From the NCBI GenBank assembly GCA_938030895.1, contig CALHIV010000003.1, positions 47,982 to 111,981 of the forward strand: a DNA stretch of 64,000 nucleotides, given 5' to 3'. Positions 53,746 to 62,416 of the stretch are shown here, in pieces (within the stretch, counting starts at the first letter, position 1; each line of letters opens with the position of its first letter). Made by a program: the position numbers and the translations under genes. The DNA is from an uncultured Nitrososphaerales archaeon (GTDB lineage: Archaea > Thermoproteota > Nitrososphaeria > Nitrososphaerales > Nitrosocaldaceae). Below the pieces are notes generated by a model. The model had not been told where the DNA came from. It searched no databases and saw nothing but the letters and a program-made list of their open reading frames with translations.

Positions 53746-54403
53746 CTTCAAGAACTACATGGAGGCTAGTGGTAAGAGATGCCTAGCACTTGCTCTAGAG
53801 GCTGATAAGGTAGCAAAGGAGTTGAATATGCTTGAGAGTATAGCCGTTGCACCACCAAACCCTGCATTGGCACTGGTTGCGGAGCGTATAGATATACCAG
53901 TTATTGCCCAGCATGTTGATGATAAGGGAGAGGGTAGCACAACAGGCTACAATACAGTAAATATGCTCAGATCATTCAATATAAGAGGTTCGATAGTGAA
54001 TCATAGCGAGCATAGACTCTCACTCAAAGAGATAGAGGGTGTAGTTAAGGCTCTTCGTACATCAGATATGGTAGCAGTAGTATGTGTTAGGGAGCCTAGT
54101 GAGATGGATGCTATAGCAGGCTTTGAATTGGAGCCAGACTATATTGCCATAGAGCCACCAGAGCTTATAGGTACAGGGAATGCTGTAAGTAGGAGTAAAC
54201 CTGAGGTGATAACTGGATCTGTTGAGAGGGCAAGTAGACTTGGCTTGAAGAGCAAGATCATATGTGGTGCAGGTATAGTTGATGGTAGCGACTCGAAGGC
54301 TGCTATAAGGCTAGGCTCTAAAGGTGTGTTAGTTGCAAGTGGTATAGTCAAGGCAGATAACTGGTATGAGAGGATCAAGGATATAGCAAGCAGTATGGTA
54401 TAG
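53720..54403 (+). CDS. tpiA: Triosephosphate isomerase
   Basis: Short archaeal TIM of 227 residues. Catalytic residues: Lys in INFKNYMEASGKR (~11), His in VNHSEHRLSL (~95) and Glu in AIEPPELIGTG (~141). The start is TTG at 53720 within fbp; the next in-frame Met is inside the first helix, so TTG is needed for strand 1 (PILIINF). Coupled to fbp, supplying DHAP. Confidence 0.93.
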   Translation: MQEPILIINFKNYMEASGKRCLALALEADKVAKELNMLESIAVAPPNPALALVAERIDIPVIAQHVDDKGEGSTTGYNTVNMLRSFNIRGSIVNHSEHRLSLKEIEGVVKALRTSDMVAVVCVREPSEMDAIAGFELEPDYIAIEPPELIGTGNAVSRSKPEVITGSVERASRLGLKSKIICGAGIVDGSDSKAAIRLGSKGVLVASGIVKADNWYERIKDIASSMV

Positions 54404-54480
54404 GATTGAGCAGACTGCAGCGTAAATGTCAGCATAAATGTAAACCAAAATTTATTTAGCGGTTCACAAAAATCCTCCAT

Positions 54481-55458
54481 ATGCAGGAGAGAGAGTTTAT
54501 CCAGCAGTGTATGAGCAGTGTACTATCTGGTAAGAGGATAGGTATGAGGGATGCTATGAGGCTGATCATGGCTAGTGATGATAACCTTGAGTACTTGCTT
54601 GATGCAGCAGATACCATAAGGAAGGAGTTTAATGGTGATAGGGTCGATCTTGAGTCCCTTGTTAATGCAAAGTCCGGCAACTGTTCAGAGAACTGTGCAT
54701 TCTGTGCCCAATCAGCATGGTATAGGGCAAGGATAAGCAAGTACCCGTTGCTAAGCGTGGAGGAGTTGGTTGCAAAGGCTGATGAAGCAAAGTGCTCTGG
54801 GGCGAAGAGCTTCTGCATTGTATGCGCATGGCGTGAGCCTAGCGAGGATGAGTTTGAGCATATATGCTCTGCCGTTGATGCTATAAGGGATAGGGTTGGG
54901 ATAGATGTCAACTGCTCCCTAGGCTTCCTGAATGCTAGGAGGGCTGAGAGGCTTAAAGCGTTAGGTGTTAAGAGGTACAATCATAACCTAGAGAGCAGTA
55001 GTACCTTCTTCAGTAGGATATGCACAACACATACATGGCTTGATAGGTTCAAGACAGCAAGGCTTGCCAAGGAGCATGGACTAGAACTATGCTGTGGAGG
55101 AATAATAGGGATGGGTGAGAGCATAGAGCAGAGGCTTGAGCTTGCTTTTGAGGCAAGTAAGCTTGAGCCAGAGGAGTTCCCCCTCAACATCCTTGTTGCT
55201 AGGGAGGGCACACCATTGCAGGGCATTGCTCCAGTGCAAGCAGATGATATACTTAGGACAATAGCGGTATTCAGGTTCATAATGCCTAGAGGTATACTCA
55301 AGGTTGCAGGAGGGAGAGAGATGCACTTGGCAGATAAGCAGAGCAGAGCACTACTCTCTGGAGCAAACGGGATAATAACAAATGGATATCTGACTGTTGG
55401 GGGGAATACCGCTGAGCAAGATATAGAGATGATAAGGAGGCTAAACCTGAAGGTCTAA
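54481..55458 (+). CDS. bioB: Biotin synthase
   Basis: Radical SAM enzyme that inserts sulfur into dethiobiotin. The CSENCAFCAQSAWY motif (C-x3-C-x2-C, ~67-73), GVKRYNHNLESS, GLELCCGGIIGMGES and the C-terminal NGYLTVGGN with the Arg/Asn of the sulfur-donor cluster site are visible. TATA-like AATTTATTTAG (~54448-54458) gives a leaderless ATG. bioF follows five bases after the stop. Confidence 0.94.
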   Translation: MQEREFIQQCMSSVLSGKRIGMRDAMRLIMASDDNLEYLLDAADTIRKEFNGDRVDLESLVNAKSGNCSENCAFCAQSAWYRARISKYPLLSVEELVAKADEAKCSGAKSFCIVCAWREPSEDEFEHICSAVDAIRDRVGIDVNCSLGFLNARRAERLKALGVKRYNHNLESSSTFFSRICTTHTWLDRFKTARLAKEHGLELCCGGIIGMGESIEQRLELAFEASKLEPEEFPLNILVAREGTPLQGIAPVQADDILRTIAVFRFIMPRGILKVAGGREMHLADKQSRALLSGANGIITNGYLTVGGNTAEQDIEMIRRLNLKV

Positions 55459-55463
55459 TAGGC

Positions 55464-56693
55464 ATGAATTATGCTGATGTGTTGAAGCATCTTGCAGAGC
55501 AGAACCTTTACAGAAGGCTTACGAATGTAAGGATAATAGACTCTAGCAGGGCAATAGTTGATGGTAGAGAGGTTATACTACTCTGCTCCAACGATTACCT
55601 TGGCCTATCATCAGATAAAGAGGTTATAGACTATGCTACAAGCGAACTAAGTAATATCTCACAGTGTAGTTCTAGACTTGTTGCAGGCAACGATCCCATA
55701 CTTGTTGAGTTGGAGCAGAGACTAGCTGAGCATAAGGCAATGGAGAGAGCACTTGTGTATCCTACAGGCTACATGGCAAGTCTTGCTATAGCAGCATTAG
55801 CAGATGAGCACTCCATAATATATAGTGATGAACTCAATCATTCAAGTATAATAGATGCATGTAGGTTGAGCAGGGCAAGTATAAATGTATTCAAGCATAA
55901 TGATGTGGCGATGCTTGAGGAGTTACTTGCATCATCAACATCATCAACAGCAACAGCAACGGCAACAGTAGCAACATCCACTCATCATTCAAGGAGGATC
56001 GTTGTTACTGAAGGTGTATTCAGCATGGATGGCGATATGGCTAGGCTCGATGAGATAGGTAGATTGTGTAGAGAGTATAATGCGATGCTAATAGTCGATG
56101 ATGCGCATGGGGACTTTATCTATGGCAGCAACTATAGAGGTACTACTGAGTATATGAACGCTGAAGATTACGTTGATGTTATTATAAGTAGTATGAGCAA
56201 GGCACTTGGATGCTTTGGAGGTTACATTGCAGGGAGCGAAGAGGTTGTAGAGTACCTCATAAACAGGTCTAGAACATTCATATACACATCCTCTCTACCA
56301 GCGTTATTTGCTAGAGCAGCACTAAAGGCATTGGAGATAATCAAAGATGGTAAGATAGCGTATGATGGGGATAAGAATAAGAAGATTCTACATCCTCAGG
56401 ATAGACTTATCACAAATGCAAAGATGTTGAGGGAGGCTCTAGCAAGAGAGGGCTTCAACCTCAAGGGTTCAACCCATATAATCCCAGTACTCATAGGTGA
56501 TGAGAAGGTTGCACTAGAATTTGCTGATATGCTATTAAAACATGGTATCTTTGCCCAAGCGATAAGATACCCTACAGTTGCAAGAGGTTCAGCAAGGATA
56601 AGGGTTAGCGTTACAGCACTACATGATGAGGATACACTCAAGTATGTTGCAGATGTATTTAGTATGGTTGGCAAAGATCTGAACCTTATCTGA
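55464..56693 (+). CDS. bioF: 8-amino-7-oxononanoate synthase
   Basis: PLP enzyme condensing pimeloyl thioester with alanine. Conserved: LCSNDYLGLSSDKEV, GSRLVAG-like SSRLVAGNDPILVELE, DDAHGDFIYG (Asp/His), the PLP lysine in SSMSKALGCFGGYI and the C-terminal Arg-rich SARIRVSVTALH. A ~20-residue Ser/Thr/Ala loop (TSSTATATATVATST, ~153-170) is an insertion before the strand VVTEGVFSMDGD. Pimelate and other bio genes are not in this window. Confidence 0.93.
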   Translation: MNYADVLKHLAEQNLYRRLTNVRIIDSSRAIVDGREVILLCSNDYLGLSSDKEVIDYATSELSNISQCSSRLVAGNDPILVELEQRLAEHKAMERALVYPTGYMASLAIAALADEHSIIYSDELNHSSIIDACRLSRASINVFKHNDVAMLEELLASSTSSTATATATVATSTHHSRRIVVTEGVFSMDGDMARLDEIGRLCREYNAMLIVDDAHGDFIYGSNYRGTTEYMNAEDYVDVIISSMSKALGCFGGYIAGSEEVVEYLINRSRTFIYTSSLPALFARAALKALEIIKDGKIAYDGDKNKKILHPQDRLITNAKMLREALAREGFNLKGSTHIIPVLIGDEKVALEFADMLLKHGIFAQAIRYPTVARGSARIRVSVTALHDEDTLKYVADVFSMVGKDLNLI

Positions 56694-56744
56694 TTAACTA
56701 GAGTTGACACCAGAATTAAAAAACCATAATAGGATCAGGGTAGT

Positions 56745-57515
56745 GTGGCATTCATATCAAAATGGATTAGACAGGGTAGCGATAATGGTGATGGTGCTAG
56801 TAAGATAAAGAGTGTATTAAAGGGTAATGCCCATAGCAATAATACAGCATTGAAGCCAAGGATAGATGATGCTAGGAGACTCATGCAGGTTCAGATAGTA
56901 AGGTTGGATGCTATACACAAGAAGTTGGTTGAGAAGGATAGAACATTATTCAGCAAGGTTACACAGGCTATACAGGAGAGGAATATGCAGTATGCATCCA
57001 TACTCTCCAACGAACTTGCTCAGGTTAGAAGGGTGAGTAGGATGGTAAACCATGTCAAGATCGCTCTAGAGCAGATAAACCTTAGGCTGAGTACTATAAG
57101 CGATCTAGGAGATATAGTTGTAACACTTAGCCCTGCAATGGCTGTAGTAAAAGGTATAGGCAATGACCTTAGCAGGATAATGCCAGAGTTCGATGGTAAG
57201 ATGCAGGAGATGTACGATATGTTTAATGGCATAATGGTTGATACAGCGCAGGTATCTAAGAGCACTATACCAATAGGTGCTATGCTCAATGATAGCGATG
57301 CTCAGGCCATACTGGATGAGGCTACAAGCCTAGTTGAGGATAGCATAAAGGCCAAACTCCCAGATCTACCACAGGATGTGCTTACCCTCCCAGAGATAAA
57401 GGCCGAGGAGATGGATACCAACAGTAGTATGCTGGTAAGGAGTAGCAGACAGACGAGGAGGATGAGTAGTAGTGGTAACAGTAATGGTAGTGCAAGGGAT
57501 CTTGTAGCAGTGTAA
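56745..57515 (+). CDS. cdvB: ESCRT-III-like cell division protein CdvB (Snf7 family)
   Basis: Helical Snf7 protein that forms division filaments in Crenarchaeota and Thaumarchaeota. LKPRIDDARRLMQVQIVRLD begins the basic helix 1/2; RNMQYASILSNELAQVRRVSRMVNHVKIALEQINLRL continues; the acidic C-terminal half has AQAILDEATSLVEDSIKAKLPDLP (~195), the MIM-like region, and then a Ser/Asn tail. Start GTG 56745. Thaumarchaeota have several CdvB paralogues; which one this is cannot be said. Confidence 0.9.
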   Translation: MAFISKWIRQGSDNGDGASKIKSVLKGNAHSNNTALKPRIDDARRLMQVQIVRLDAIHKKLVEKDRTLFSKVTQAIQERNMQYASILSNELAQVRRVSRMVNHVKIALEQINLRLSTISDLGDIVVTLSPAMAVVKGIGNDLSRIMPEFDGKMQEMYDMFNGIMVDTAQVSKSTIPIGAMLNDSDAQAILDEATSLVEDSIKAKLPDLPQDVLTLPEIKAEEMDTNSSMLVRSSRQTRRMSSSGNSNGSARDLVAV

Positions 57516-57542
57516 TCATGCTATATACACATACTACAATTT

Positions 57543-57866
57543 TTATTGCATACCAGCTATACGCATCAATGCCTTCTTTATCCTATGTATCGTTGGGTAA
57601 CTATAGCCCTTCTCCCTATAGACCCTTATCATCTTGCTCCAGTTCTCAAGCCTCCATCTAGCCTGCTCTAAAGTAAGCATCTCAACCTCCTGCTTCACCT
57701 TGCTCTTCCTCCCAACCATGAGCATACCACTCCTCTCTGCCAACCATCTCTTGTATGAGAACCTTAGCCCTGCAAGTATACACTCTATTGGCATCTCATC
57801 AAGATACCTTTGCATCTCCCTGAGTTGCTCATTGTTCAGATCATGCCTTAACCTTAGTATAGGCAT
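57543..57866 (-). CDS. Unknown helical basic protein, 107 aa
   Basis: Predominantly helix and strongly basic: MPILRLRHDLNNEQLREMQRYLDEM, a RKSKVKQEVEMLTLEQARWRLENW centre and YSYPTIHRIKKALMRIAG end. Could bind nucleic acid. TATA-like TTTATTAAT (minus, ~57886-57894) supports the ATG. A 22-bp palindrome lies just upstream. Not recognised. Confidence 0.55.
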   Translation of the reverse strand: MPILRLRHDLNNEQLREMQRYLDEMPIECILAGLRFSYKRWLAERSGMLMVGRKSKVKQEVEMLTLEQARWRLENWSKMIRVYREKGYSYPTIHRIKKALMRIAGMQ

Positions 57867-57896
57867 ATGCTATCTATGGACAGTGCATTAATAAAC

Positions 57897-57918
57897 TTTC
57901 AGAACTCGAGTTCTGAAA
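57897..57918. promoter_or_regulatory. 22-bp perfect palindrome between divergent genes
   Basis: The 22 bases starting TTTCAGAACTC and mirrored as GAGTTCTGAAA are fully self-complementary around CTCGAG. It abuts a TATA-like element of the minus-strand gene and lies upstream of the plus-strand zinc protein. A related 22-mer (18 of 22 bases identical) is at 62394-62415. Most likely an operator of a dimeric regulator. Confidence 0.65.
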
Positions 57919-57993
57919 TGTCTAGAGCAGTTAACAATATTAGTTAGTACTTATGATAGAAGACCTTATCTCTATGACGTGCACTCTAACGCT

Positions 57994-58224
57994 ATGGTTA
58001 GTTGCTTCTTCTGCAGAAAGAGGGTATGGTATAGAAGGGATCTTAGCAATCCATTTGCTACAAATAAGGAGAGGACTCATGCATATGAGTGTACAAACTG
58101 CAGGATAATCTTCCTTGTAAAGAATGAGAGTAGTAAAAAGAGTAGAGGTAGTAGGGAGTATTGGAAGGATAAGACCATAGTCAAGGGCAGAGTTATGAAG
58201 ATTCTGGTTAGAGACTCGTTCTAA
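57994..58224 (+). CDS. Small zinc-finger protein, ~76 aa
   Basis: Cysteine pairs CFFCRKRVWYRRD and YECTNCRIIFLV (C-x2-C...C-x2-C) in a basic protein; the rest is Lys/Arg/Ser-rich. Start ATG 57994, or GTG 57979. Zinc ribbon proteins of this size often work in transcription or translation. It may be under control of the 22-bp palindrome. Confidence 0.6.
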   Translation: MVSCFFCRKRVWYRRDLSNPFATNKERTHAYECTNCRIIFLVKNESSKKSRGSREYWKDKTIVKGRVMKILVRDSF

Positions 58225-58289
58225 TCTACCATCCCTATCATAATATTTTAGAGGCTAATCGTATATACCCTCTATCCATCTCTCTCTAT

Positions 58290-59108
58290 CTATCTTCTCC
58301 CATGATCTATTATACCCAACTTATCAACCTGTAAGCCCTTTCTTGCAAGTTCATCGCTAAGTATATTCATGCCCAGAGAGTCCCCGGCAAGATGCCCAAG
58401 TATTACAAGATTACCCTTCAGATTACTGTTCTTAACTCTAGCAAGGTCCTCAGGGCTTATATGTAGATAGATAACTGTATCATAACCATGATCGAAGTAT
58501 GCTTTGGCAATACTATAGCCACCATTGGTACCAGCAGCAACTACAAGCATGTACCTCTTCACCAGAGCATCTTCATCACCATGTACAACCTTAACCCTCG
58601 TATATGCACTCTTGAACTCCTCAATCTGCTCAACATACGATGCTATATCCCTAACCCTCTCCACCTTACCTGTATCAAGGCTCTTTAGAATAGCCCTCCT
58701 CATCAACTCATCGCATGGAAGATGTATGTTTAGCAATGGCATACCAACCTTCTCCGCAAACGATGTCACATGCGTGTATATGGATGTATGTGCTCTAAGC
58801 ATAACCCTCTCCTTTAACTCCTTCACTGCCTCCTCAGCAACATCCCTTGCTATCCCAGCATTGAGCATGAACTCAACATGCCTATCAAGGACCTTGTAGA
58901 AGTCTATGTATGCTTTGCCTATGGGATGGTGTGCAATAATTGCATCGTAGCCTAGTTGCTTTGCAAGCATTATGGTTGATTGCTCAACATCTATGCAGAT
59001 GAGAACCCTCTCTATATCCTTGCCCTTAACATGAACCATGCTATCTGCTGGTACGCTATCCATCCCTGCTAGACTCAACGCTATATGCATTATCTCCTCA
59101 GTATCCAT
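58290..59108 (-). CDS. NIF3-like dinuclear metal protein
   Basis: Metal ligands typical for NIF3 (YbgI/GTP cyclohydrolase I type 2-like): DVEQSTIMLAKQLGYDAIIAHHPIG (HH pair, ~57-58) and ILGHLAGDSLGMNIL with His/Asp/Glu-like site (~240). The function of the family is unclear, with roles proposed in metal-dependent hydrolysis. ATG 59108 is taken because CTTATATTGG at ~59138 (minus) is 26-30 bases upstream; the longer start is at 59132. Confidence 0.8.
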   Translation of the reverse strand: MDTEEIMHIALSLAGMDSVPADSMVHVKGKDIERVLICIDVEQSTIMLAKQLGYDAIIAHHPIGKAYIDFYKVLDRHVEFMLNAGIARDVAEEAVKELKERVMLRAHTSIYTHVTSFAEKVGMPLLNIHLPCDELMRRAILKSLDTGKVERVRDIASYVEQIEEFKSAYTRVKVVHGDEDALVKRYMLVVAAGTNGGYSIAKAYFDHGYDTVIYLHISPEDLARVKNSNLKGNLVILGHLAGDSLGMNILSDELARKGLQVDKLGIIDHGRR

Positions 59109-59145
59109 ACCATACAGGTATGCAACATCCAATATAAGAGTTCAG

Positions 59146-60357
59146 TCATGTCGATACTGATATTGTGTTAAGGAGTGATGCAAGTGCATATACACACATC
59201 TTTATCTCATCTATGCTTATATGCTCATCTACAGCATGTGCCCCTTCTATGCTCCCAGGACCCCATACTATACTCTCTATACCTTCCCTTACTATATACT
59301 CATTATCTGTAGAGCCAGGGAAGCACCATGAGGGATGATAGTGTATACCTATTGCTGCTAGTATAGAACTCAACCTACTAACTAGCATAGATGAACCATC
59401 TATGCTTACAGGGCTCCTCTCCGCTATAACCTCCATTCTATAACTTCCTACATGCGAATCCAACAGTGCTTTAATCTCATCTATAACCTCCATTCTATCT
59501 TCATGTGGTGCAAACCTTCTATCTATCGTTAAGGAGCACTCACCAGGTATAACATTCTCTTTTACACCTCCTTCTATCATAGTTACTGAGCATCTTGGTA
59601 TGCAAGAACAGATACTGTTATTGGTTACATCATAACCATAGCTGCTACCATCATTACCCTTCCTTGCTTCTATGCTCATAGCATATGACTCCAAGGCATC
59701 CACTACTCTGCATGCTCTAACTATAGCATTGGTACCAGCATTAGGCATTGAGGCATGGGCTGCCTTACCCTTGATGGTAACCCTTAACCATAGAGCGCCC
59801 ATCTGGCATCTTGCTATCCTTAACGATGTTGGCTCCATGACTATCCCATACCTTATACTATCTATACCCATGTTATGAAGGTGCTTGAGTATAGTACTTG
59901 TACCTGGTTCAGCCCTCTCCTCACCTATGGCAAAGCATAGTATAACCCTTGCATCCTTGACTATCCTACATATATGCATCATAACAGCAAGTGAAGACTT
60001 CATATCAGATGAGCCTAGCCCATATATATGGCCATCCTTCACTATGCCAGAGAATGGATCTATGCTCCACTCTTCCATACTACCCTCTGGTACAGTATCT
60101 ATATGACCATTGAGGAGTATGATAGCATCCTCAGGCCCTCTATCGGGAGGGTATGCTATAACCTGAGGCCTATCTTTGAACGGTTCATAGAGTAGTATTG
60201 TATGCATCCCTAACTCCTTAAGCCTTGAGTATATGTACTCTGCACACCTCATCTCCTCACCTGGCGGGTTCCTGCTAGGTATCCTTATAAGCTCTGATGC
60301 ATCATCTACTATAGATGGCATCTCCCTATCTACAGCATCCTTGATACTGCCAAGCAT
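59146..60357 (-). CDS. M20-family metallopeptidase/deacylase (ArgE/DapE-like)
   Basis: Zinc amidohydrolase: first ligand HIDTVPEG (~82), bridging Asp in GLGSSDMKSSLAVM (~113), Glu-Glu in AIGEERAEPG (~148), and a C-terminal His in SIEGAHAVDEHI (~375). Dimerisation domain ~185-300. May remove succinyl/acetyl from diaminopimelate, ornithine or lysine precursors; the neighbours do not help. The start MLGSIKDAVDREMPSIV fits. Confidence 0.82.
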   Translation of the reverse strand: MLGSIKDAVDREMPSIVDDASELIRIPSRNPPGEEMRCAEYIYSRLKELGMHTILLYEPFKDRPQVIAYPPDRGPEDAIILLNGHIDTVPEGSMEEWSIDPFSGIVKDGHIYGLGSSDMKSSLAVMMHICRIVKDARVILCFAIGEERAEPGTSTILKHLHNMGIDSIRYGIVMEPTSLRIARCQMGALWLRVTIKGKAAHASMPNAGTNAIVRACRVVDALESYAMSIEARKGNDGSSYGYDVTNNSICSCIPRCSVTMIEGGVKENVIPGECSLTIDRRFAPHEDRMEVIDEIKALLDSHVGSYRMEVIAERSPVSIDGSSMLVSRLSSILAAIGIHYHPSWCFPGSTDNEYIVREGIESIVWGPGSIEGAHAVDEHISIDEIKMCVYALASLLNTISVST

Positions 60358-60413
60358 TATACAAGGGTAATATATAGCTCAACATATATAATTGTCAGTT
60401 AGGTATGTAATAT

Positions 60414-60917
60414 ATGGAGAGGCTCTGGGCCCCATGGAGGATAGCATACATAGAGAAGCCATCAGATGATCAATGCATATTCTGTACAAAGCCTAGAGAG
60501 GGCAAGGATAGGAAGAACCTCATCCTAATCAGGGGCGAGTATGTCTTTGTATTACTAAATGCGTATCCTTACACCAACGGTCATCTCATGATAACACCTT
60601 ACAGGCATGTAGCAGACCCTAGGGAGGTTAGCGATGAGGAGTATGCTGAGATCTTCAGATACCTAAGGTTATGCACCTCCATCCTCAAGGATGCTTTAAA
60701 AGCAGAGGGGTTCAACATAGGTATGAATATAGGGAAGGTTGCAGGTGCCGGGATAGCAGACCATCTACATATGCATGTAGTGCCTAGATGGAGTGGTGAT
60801 ACCAACTTTATGCCTGTGGTAGGGAATACAAGGATAATAGCAGAGTATCTAGAGATGACTTATGATAGACTCTTACTGGACCTCCCAGAGAGGGAGAAGG
60901 CAAGACTCCTAAACTAA
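60414..60917 (+). CDS. HIT-family nucleotide hydrolase/transferase
   Basis: Begins MERLWAPWRIAYIEKP, typical of AP4A phosphorylase-type HIT proteins, with a CIFC zinc pair (~22) and the catalytic HLHMHVVPRW (His-x-His-x-His, ~117). NAYPYTNGHLMITPYRH is also conserved. Acts on dinucleoside polyphosphates or AMP-linked substrates. Followed by an AAACT pentamer repeat (60911-60950). Confidence 0.87.
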   Translation: MERLWAPWRIAYIEKPSDDQCIFCTKPREGKDRKNLILIRGEYVFVLLNAYPYTNGHLMITPYRHVADPREVSDEEYAEIFRYLRLCTSILKDALKAEGFNIGMNIGKVAGAGIADHLHMHVVPRWSGDTNFMPVVGNTRIIAEYLEMTYDRLLLDLPEREKARLLN

Positions 60918-61037
60918 ACTAAACTAAACTAGATTAAACTAGACTAACTAGCGATCTTACTATTTGCTAATACCAAGCCTTATGGCGTACACACCCCACT
61001 GGTTTTTATATGCCAAGAAATTCATCTTAGAAGGGGT

Positions 61038-61139
61038 ATGTATGTTATAGAGCATGTAATAAAAGTAAAAGATGCCCATCCTTTGCTTAACATGCCATTA
61101 TGCATGCGCTATTGCATACATACCCTATGGGCTTGTTAA
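61038..61139 (+). CDS. Possible 33-codon small ORF
   Basis: ATG 61038 follows AGAAGGGGT (Shine-Dalgarno-like) and a TATA-like TTTTTATATG (61003-61012). It encodes a His/Cys-rich peptide starting MYVIEHVIKV and ending ACstop. No homology is known and it may be noise; listed because promoter and ribosome site coincide in an otherwise empty 257-base gap. Confidence 0.3.
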   Translation: MYVIEHVIKVKDAHPLLNMPLCMRYCIHTLWAC

Positions 61140-61174
61140 GATGATAGTGGTTAGAAAGATGAACAGATTCAAAA

Positions 61175-62221
61175 TTACTCTATGCGTCTTATATCACCAT
61201 CTCTATCCTCTAACCCACCTTTCTCGCCTAGAATATTCCTAAGTTTATTGATAGCGTTACGCCAGAATAAACCTGTTGCAAACGCAATGAGATAGAGCCC
61301 ATATGGTTGCTGCATGCTTCGTTCTGTCTGTATGTTCTGCTGTTCTTGCCCTGTCTGCCCTTGTAGTGGTATAGGCTGTATATCTGTTATCAATCCTGCT
61401 ATTATACCAATTGTTATTATGAATGCAAGAGAACCACCTATGAATGGAGCCATGATATATTCAGCCCATGATGCCCTTCTGAATACCCGTAGCCTTACCT
61501 CGTGCACTATGTTATACATACTCCTTGTTATCCCTCCGATGAATCCAATGACTGTTGCAGCGTATATTACCATGGAATACCTGTTGTCAAGTAACCCTAT
61601 GTTCAGATAGGTGTGAACATTCCATACTAGCGTGGCTAAGACTGTAAGTATTAACAGCAGTGTAAGATATCCGATTATATGTACACCGTTAATGAGGAGC
61701 CTATTTATACCCCACCTCTTTCTACTAAACTCCTTAATGCTTCTATTGTAAAACTCAAAGACCTTAGATAGGTATGTTTCACAATCGCCGATGGAGAGCA
61801 TTACACCAGATCTAGTGTCATCATTTGCATCTTTACTCTCTTCAGGTTTATTATCCTGCCCTGTACTACCTTCACTCATATGCTTCTCTTCCGCATAAAG
61901 CCTGTCCCATACTAACTTCATATACTCTTGTGCTTCCTTGAACGATTTAGGCACACCTATACACCCTTCCTCAGTGTTTGATATAGACTTGGGTTGGTTT
62001 GCATCAGATTGCTGATTTATACTTGTATGTCCTTCATTGGTAAATACACCATTCTCACTTGCAACCGTTAACCAGAGATCCAGAGTCTCCATCTCCTCTT
62101 TCAACTCTTTTATCTTATCCTCCATATCTCTTGCCTTAACCCTCTTAATCTCATCCTCTAGACGTTTAATACGATCTTCCAATTTTTGTTCTTGCTTAGG
62201 ATTTGGCTCATCTGGGGGCAT
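61175..62221 (-). CDS. Unknown coiled-coil membrane protein, 348 aa
   Basis: Pro/Glu-rich start, then a coiled coil (EDRIKRLEDEIKRVKARDMEDKIKELKEEME, ~15-45), a long polar region (~60-135, Ser/Asn/Gln/Glu-rich), a helix with YNRSIKEFSRKRWG, and four membrane helices (~180-205, ~218-240, ~260-285, ~315-330) separated by short loops (one with PLQGQTGQEQQN). Base composition and Gln/Asn content differ from neighbours. Not recognised; possible accessory or sensor protein. Confidence 0.6.
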   Translation of the reverse strand: MPPDEPNPKQEQKLEDRIKRLEDEIKRVKARDMEDKIKELKEEMETLDLWLTVASENGVFTNEGHTSINQQSDANQPKSISNTEEGCIGVPKSFKEAQEYMKLVWDRLYAEEKHMSEGSTGQDNKPEESKDANDDTRSGVMLSIGDCETYLSKVFEFYNRSIKEFSRKRWGINRLLINGVHIIGYLTLLLILTVLATLVWNVHTYLNIGLLDNRYSMVIYAATVIGFIGGITRSMYNIVHEVRLRVFRRASWAEYIMAPFIGGSLAFIITIGIIAGLITDIQPIPLQGQTGQEQQNIQTERSMQQPYGLYLIAFATGLFWRNAINKLRNILGEKGGLEDRDGDIRRIE

Positions 62222-62393
62222 TGTTCATATTTAACCCCTTCCCTTGTATATATAAATATTTAGTGGAAGATGGGCATCAAACTATGGGATTACATTTTAT
62301 TCCCAGATATTGATTAATTCTTTTAATATATCAGTTCCCACAATACTCCTAACGGAAACTAGAAAGATTGGAGCAGTTGGATCGTATCTATTA

Positions 62394-62415
62394 TTTCATA
62401 ATTCGAGTTTTGAAA
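62394..62415. promoter_or_regulatory. 22-bp palindrome-like motif at the radical SAM start
   Basis: TTTCATAATTCGAGTTTTGAAA, written as two halves around TTCGAG, matches the perfect palindrome of 57897-57918 at 18 of 22 positions. It ends one base before the ATG at 62417 and so occupies the initiation region of a leaderless transcript. A shared repressor is likely. Confidence 0.6.
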
Positions 62416-62416
62416 T

